From: Desulfobacterales bacterium
Lineage (GTDB): Bacteria; Desulfobacterota; Desulfobacteria; Desulfobacterales; Desulfosalsimonadaceae
NCBI GenBank assembly: GCA_018399455.1
Contig: JAGYOT010000054.1
Location: 1-8,877, forward strand
Length of the DNA: 8,877 nt
Direction: 5' to 3'
Part shown: positions 5,075 through 8,877 of the stretch, one piece after another
Position numbering within the stretch: position 1 is the first letter of the stretch
Layout of the letters: every line of letters begins with the position of its first letter
Program-made: the position numbers and the translations under genes
The notes under the pieces: model-generated
The model's database searches: none
What the model saw: the letters and a program-made list of their open reading frames with translations, nothing else
What the model was told of the DNA's origin: nothing

Positions 5075-6202
5075 ATGAGAGCGTTTTGGCCAGTTTTGCT
5101 CATTTATTGCGTGATGCTTCCGGCAGTTGCATTGGCTGCGCCGGACGACAAAGGAAATAGCGCCCCGCCGCCGCTTGTCGAAGTGGAGACGGTAGGGCTA
5201 AAAAACGCCAACAGGCCGGAAAAATATGTTGGTCACGTAGAAGCCGTTGTCTCCGTCGATCTCCAGGCCCGGGTGGAAGGCTACCTCCAAAAGGTCAACT
5301 TCCGGGAAGGCGCCTTTGTCCGGGAGGACCAGCTCCTGTATGTGATTGAGCAGCCGCCTTATAAAGCCCGTGTGGCATCGGCTGAAGCCAGGGTAACCCA
5401 GGCAAAGGCCAATTTATTCAAGGCTGAATCCCGTCTGCGCAGGCTGCGCTCCGCCCAGCCGGAAAGCGTACCGCAAACCGACCTGGATGATGCCCGGGCA
5501 GCCCGGGATCTCGCCAAAGGACAACTGGAAGAGGCGAAGGCCAACCTTGAGCTTGCGGAGATCGACCTGGATTATACCACCATCGAGGCTCCGATGGAGG
5601 GCCGTATCGGCAAAAGCTTTTTTAAAAAGGGCGACGTAGTCAGTCCCTCATCAAGGCCTCTTGCCGAAATTGTGAGCGTTGATCCCATACGGGTCGTCTT
5701 TTCTGTGAGCGAAAAACAGACCGATATTATCCAGAAAGCTTATACAGACGCAACTACCCCGGCAGACAAGGGTACTTTAAACGTGCATATAAAATTTCCG
5801 AACCAGGCGTCATACTCCCAAAAGGGAAGAATCGAGTTCATTGACAACAAGATGGATCCGGACACGGGTACCATTGCGGTGTGGGCCAGATTTGACAATC
5901 CCCTTGGAAAGCTTGTGCCCGGGGAATACGTCAATGTTTTTCTGGAGACCACCAAGCCCAACATGCAGCCTGCAATTTCTCAGATTGCGGTTCAGAGGGA
6001 CAGGGAAGGCAATTTTGTTTTTGTGGTGGACAAAAACAACCAGGTTGAAAAACGCAGAATTGAAACCGGCGCGCTCATCGGAAACAATTTTATTGTCAAA
6101 GCCGGACTCAGTGAGGGGGAGAGGATAATTGTTCAGGGACTGCAGAAGGTATCACCTGGAATGAGCATCAAAACCCGTACCAATGAAGAAGGGAACAGCT
6201 AA
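5075..6202 (+). CDS. RND efflux periplasmic adaptor (membrane fusion protein)
   Basis: A 375-residue periplasmic adaptor that should bridge the RND pump and an outer-membrane channel. Residues 1-21 are a signal peptide with an A19-L-A21 cleavage site. C12 is inside the hydrophobic core, but Y11 before it breaks a lipobox, so the protein is probably not a lipoprotein, unlike AcrA or MexA. A first barrel/lipoyl half lies at about 50-97 (A65-R-V-E-G-Y-L, E78-G-A-F-V). A coiled-coil hairpin runs about 98-168, rich in A, E, K and L. The second lipoyl half includes TIEAPMEGRIGK near 170-180 and GDVVSP. Beta-barrel and membrane-proximal domains follow to about 368. AGAGGAA precedes the ATG at 5075 by about 8 nt. 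The stop is 3 nt before the pump gene, so the two are probably translationally coupled. Length and domain order are normal for the family. Substrate cannot be read from the sequence. Confidence 0.93.
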   Translation: MRAFWPVLLIYCVMLPAVALAAPDDKGNSAPPPLVEVETVGLKNANRPEKYVGHVEAVVSVDLQARVEGYLQKVNFREGAFVREDQLLYVIEQPPYKARVASAEARVTQAKANLFKAESRLRRLRSAQPESVPQTDLDDARAARDLAKGQLEEAKANLELAEIDLDYTTIEAPMEGRIGKSFFKKGDVVSPSSRPLAEIVSVDPIRVVFSVSEKQTDIIQKAYTDATTPADKGTLNVHIKFPNQASYSQKGRIEFIDNKMDPDTGTIAVWARFDNPLGKLVPGEYVNVFLETTKPNMQPAISQIAVQRDREGNFVFVVDKNNQVEKRRIETGALIGNNFIVKAGLSEGERIIVQGLQKVSPGMSIKTRTNEEGNS

Positions 6203-6205
6203 GCC

Positions 6206-8877
6206 ATGTTTTCCAGAATATTTATCGAGCGCCCGCGGCTGGCAATGGTCATTTCCATCGTCATTACCCTGGCGGGACTCGTTGCTGTATTTGCCCTGCC
6301 TGTGGCGGAGTATCCCTCGATCACCCCGCCGGTCATCCGGGTGCACGCCCTGTATCCGGGCGCCAGCGCCCAGGTGGTCCAAGACACCGTAGCGGCTCCG
6401 ATTGAACAGGAGATGAACGGGGTTGAGGATATGCTGTATATGGAGTCCGACTGTACCAACGACGGTGGATACAGTCTGCAGGTGACCTTTTCGGTGGACT
6501 CAGACCCTGATATTGATCAGGTAAACGTCCAGAACAGACTGCAGCTGGCTGAATCCCAGCTCCCCCAGCAAGTGCTGAGCCAGGGCATCGGTGTGCGGCG
6601 GCGCTCTTCCGACATGCTGGGCGTGATTTCCTTTATCTCGCCTCACGGTACTCACAGCCGGCTGTTCATGAGCAACTATATAAGCCGCACGATTAAGGAT
6701 TCCCTGCAGCGTGTTGACGGGGTCAGCGATGTATACATCTTTGGAGAAACCGAATACAGCATGCGCGTCTGGATGGACCCGGACAAGCTGACCGCTCTTG
6801 GGATGAACCCCGACGAAGTGATTGAAGCGATTCGCCAGCAAAATATCCAGGCAACCCTGGGGTCGGTCGGGACCGCCCCCAGCATCCCCGGCCAGGATAT
6901 GCAGTATACCCTGAATGCCGAGGGAAGGCTGAAGGATCCGGAAAAATTCGGCGAAATCATTATCCGAACCAACGAAAAAGGGGGGCTGGTCCGGGTTGAA
7001 GACGTGGCCGAAGTGGAACTGGGCAGCCAGAGCTACAGCGCAGCAGGTAAGTTTAATAATAATCCGGCCATCAATCTGGGGATTTACAGGTCCTCTGACG
7101 CAAACGCCCTTAATGCCATGAAGGCGGTCAGGGCGGAGATGAAACGCCAGGCTGAGTCAATGCCTGAGGACATGGCTTATATAATTCCTTATGACACCAC
7201 CGAGTATGTGGCCGAAGCCATCAAGGAGATCGGCTTTACGCTGGGGCTTACCTTCCTGCTCGTGGTTCTGGTCATTTTTGTCTTTCTCCAGAACATAAGG
7301 GCCACACTGATCCCGGCGGCTGCGGTGCCGGTCTCCATCATCGGTACATTTGCCGCTCTGCTGGCCCTGGGATTTAATCTCAACACCATCTCGCTCTTTG
7401 CCCTGATTCTGGCCATCGGTCTTGTGGTGGATGATGCCATTGTGGTGGTAGAAAATGTCCATCGCATTATGGAAGAAGAAAAGCTCAAGGCAAAAGAGGC
7501 GGCTGTCAAGGCCATGACCCAGGTCACCGGCCCCATTGTTGCCACCACCCTGGTGCTTTTGGCCATCTTTGTGCCTGTTGCGTTTATGCCGGGTATTACC
7601 GGCCTGCTTTATAAACAGTTTGGAGTCACCCTCTGTGTTTCCGTGCTTATCTCATCCATATGCGCTCTCACGTTAAGCCCGGCCCTTTGCGGCGTATTGT
7701 TAAAAACACCCAAACCGCATCTTCGCGGTCCCTTTGGATGGTTCAACACCATCCTGGGCGGCACGCGCAAAGGCTACCTCTCTGTTGTCGGATGGCTTCT
7801 CCGGCATCTGGTGGTCGGCGTCCTTTTGTTCCTGATTGTTGTGGGCGGCGCGTGGCTTTTCTCCGGGCAGATACCAAGCAGTTTTCTCCCCCAGGAGGAT
7901 AAGGGAGGATTTCTTATCGATATCGAGCTACCGGAAGGCGCAACGCTTCAGCGAACCGACAAGGTCACGGCAAAAGTGACAGAACGGCTTCTGGAGATGG
8001 AAGGGGTTGAACATGTCATTGCTGTGAACGGATTCAGCCTGCTCAGTGGCAGAGCGGAGAACGTGGGCTTTGCCATTGCCGATCTTAAGCCGTGGAAAGA
8101 GCGAAAATCGCCGGAACTTCATATCGATGCTCTCGCCGCCAGGACGAACAAACAGCTCAACGCGGTCACCACCGCTACCATCCGCGCCTTTGTTCCCCCG
8201 CCGATTCATGGTCTGGGCGTCACAGGCGGTTTCGATTTCAGGCTTCAGGCTATAAAGGGGCAATCATCACAGGAACTGGCATCTGTTGCCATGGGACTTG
8301 CGGGGGCCGCCAATCAGGAGCCGGCCCTTACCCGGGTCTATACCACTTTTTCTGCCGACACGCCGGAAATCTTTCTCCACCTGAACAGGACCCGGATGCA
8401 GGAATTGGGCATCCCGGTAAGCCAGTTATTTGCAACCCTCAGCCAGCAGCTGGGATCCCGATATGTCAATGACTTTAACCTGTATGGCCGAACCTACCAG
8501 GTTAAAGTGAGAAGCAAGGCCGAGTACCGGACTACCCGGGAAGACATAAAGGACCTGTATATTACAGGAAAGAGCGGAAAAGAAGTGCCTGTGGAAAACT
8601 TACTCAGCCTGTCCACCGTTTTGGGTCCCCGGGTGGTCAACCGGTATAATCAATTCTCCAGTGCGGCAATCAAAGGTGAGGCTGCGCCCGGCTATTCCTC
8701 AGGTGAGGCCATGGCCGCAATGGAGCATCTTGCCCGCAAAACACTGCCCGACGGATATAGCTTTGAATGGTCCACCATGTCCTATCAGGAGCAGAAGGCC
8801 AGCGGCACGGTCGGCTACCTGTTCGCCCTGGCTGTCATTTTTGCCTATCTTTTCCTGGTCGCACTTTATGAGTCCTG
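6206..8877 (+). CDS. RND (HAE1-type) multidrug efflux transporter, 3' end beyond the window
   Basis: An inner-membrane proton-driven pump. 890 codons are present and the frame is still open at the window edge; relatives such as AcrB have about 1050, so roughly 150-160 residues are missing. The frame is continuous, with no stop or frameshift at the points I checked. TM1 is at about 12-31, TM2-TM4 at about 338-418, TM5-TM6 at about 438-497, TM7 at about 534-552 and TM8 at about 870-887. The two large periplasmic loops lie between TM1/TM2 and TM7/TM8. The proton-relay pair D409-D410 sits in TM4 within GLVVDDAIVVVEN, matching AcrB D407/D408. Other family marks are R9-P10 near the N-terminus, P-x-A-E-Y-P-S-I at 32-39 and F-L-P-Q-E-D-K-G after TM7. 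The start at 6206 follows the adaptor stop by 3 nt, with GAAGGG upstream. The lysine and threonine relay residues of the second half are outside the window. The exported compound is unknown. Confidence 0.95.
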   Translation, partial: MFSRIFIERPRLAMVISIVITLAGLVAVFALPVAEYPSITPPVIRVHALYPGASAQVVQDTVAAPIEQEMNGVEDMLYMESDCTNDGGYSLQVTFSVDSDPDIDQVNVQNRLQLAESQLPQQVLSQGIGVRRRSSDMLGVISFISPHGTHSRLFMSNYISRTIKDSLQRVDGVSDVYIFGETEYSMRVWMDPDKLTALGMNPDEVIEAIRQQNIQATLGSVGTAPSIPGQDMQYTLNAEGRLKDPEKFGEIIIRTNEKGGLVRVEDVAEVELGSQSYSAAGKFNNNPAINLGIYRSSDANALNAMKAVRAEMKRQAESMPEDMAYIIPYDTTEYVAEAIKEIGFTLGLTFLLVVLVIFVFLQNIRATLIPAAAVPVSIIGTFAALLALGFNLNTISLFALILAIGLVVDDAIVVVENVHRIMEEEKLKAKEAAVKAMTQVTGPIVATTLVLLAIFVPVAFMPGITGLLYKQFGVTLCVSVLISSICALTLSPALCGVLLKTPKPHLRGPFGWFNTILGGTRKGYLSVVGWLLRHLVVGVLLFLIVVGGAWLFSGQIPSSFLPQEDKGGFLIDIELPEGATLQRTDKVTAKVTERLLEMEGVEHVIAVNGFSLLSGRAENVGFAIADLKPWKERKSPELHIDALAARTNKQLNAVTTATIRAFVPPPIHGLGVTGGFDFRLQAIKGQSSQELASVAMGLAGAANQEPALTRVYTTFSADTPEIFLHLNRTRMQELGIPVSQLFATLSQQLGSRYVNDFNLYGRTYQVKVRSKAEYRTTREDIKDLYITGKSGKEVPVENLLSLSTVLGPRVVNRYNQFSSAAIKGEAAPGYSSGEAMAAMEHLARKTLPDGYSFEWSTMSYQEQKASGTVGYLFALAVIFAYLFLVALYES

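Noticed and set aside
7660..8472. Plus-strand frames of 80, 69 and 126 codons inside the pump gene, and minus-strand frames across 6199-8263
   Set aside because: The pump reading frame keeps RND motifs and transmembrane segments on both sides of these positions, so they are shadows and not evidence of a frameshift.

Overview
The window (8877 bp) is chromosomal-looking bacterial DNA from a Gram-negative organism, since it encodes a periplasmic adaptor and an RND inner-membrane pump. The mix of a sigma-54 enhancer-binding regulator, a persulfide-dioxygenase/rhodanese fusion and a tandem TetR protein recalls sulfate-reducing Desulfobacterota. That placement is an inference from style and gene content, not a direct reading. 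Base composition changes sharply along the window: the first ~1.25 kb is AT-rich, and the rest is clearly more GC-rich.

Layout. (1) 62-1246 (+): a 394-residue protein made of two complete TetR modules in tandem. (2) 1247-1400: a convergent intergenic region with a strong intrinsic terminator serving the minus strand. (3) 1401-2783 (-): a three-domain protein with a metallo-beta-lactamase-fold persulfide dioxygenase, a cysteine-less rhodanese and an active-looking rhodanese (the CstB arrangement). (4) 2928-4517 (-): a GAF / AAA+ / Fis-type HTH sigma-54 activator. (5) 4518-4697: a divergent control region. It holds a 15-bp imperfect inverted repeat, a 12-bp perfect palindrome sharing the same ACATTAT half-site, and a -24/-12 promoter with correct spacing pointing right. 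(6) 4698-4982 (+): a 94-residue protein that looks like a ferredoxin-like/ABM-type alpha-beta barrel. (7) 5075-6202 (+): an RND membrane-fusion adaptor. (8) 6206-8877 (+): an RND (HAE1-type) efflux transporter, open at the right edge with 890 codons present.

How it may work. The activator is divergent from the pump operon, and the pump operon carries a sigma-54 promoter with upstream palindromes at the usual enhancer distance. The simplest model is that the GAF domain senses a small molecule, the activator binds the ACATTAT sites, and it switches on the small protein plus the efflux pump. The same sites overlap a possible sigma-70 promoter of the activator, which would allow autorepression. 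Sigma-54 control of an RND pump through a GAF-type activator, with a small ABM-like protein as first gene, is the most unusual arrangement here. The sulfur gene lies downstream of the activator on the same strand, but a 144-bp gap and a weak hairpin separate them, so a shared role is unproven. No RNA genes, CRISPR arrays, intact insertion sequences or replication origins were seen.
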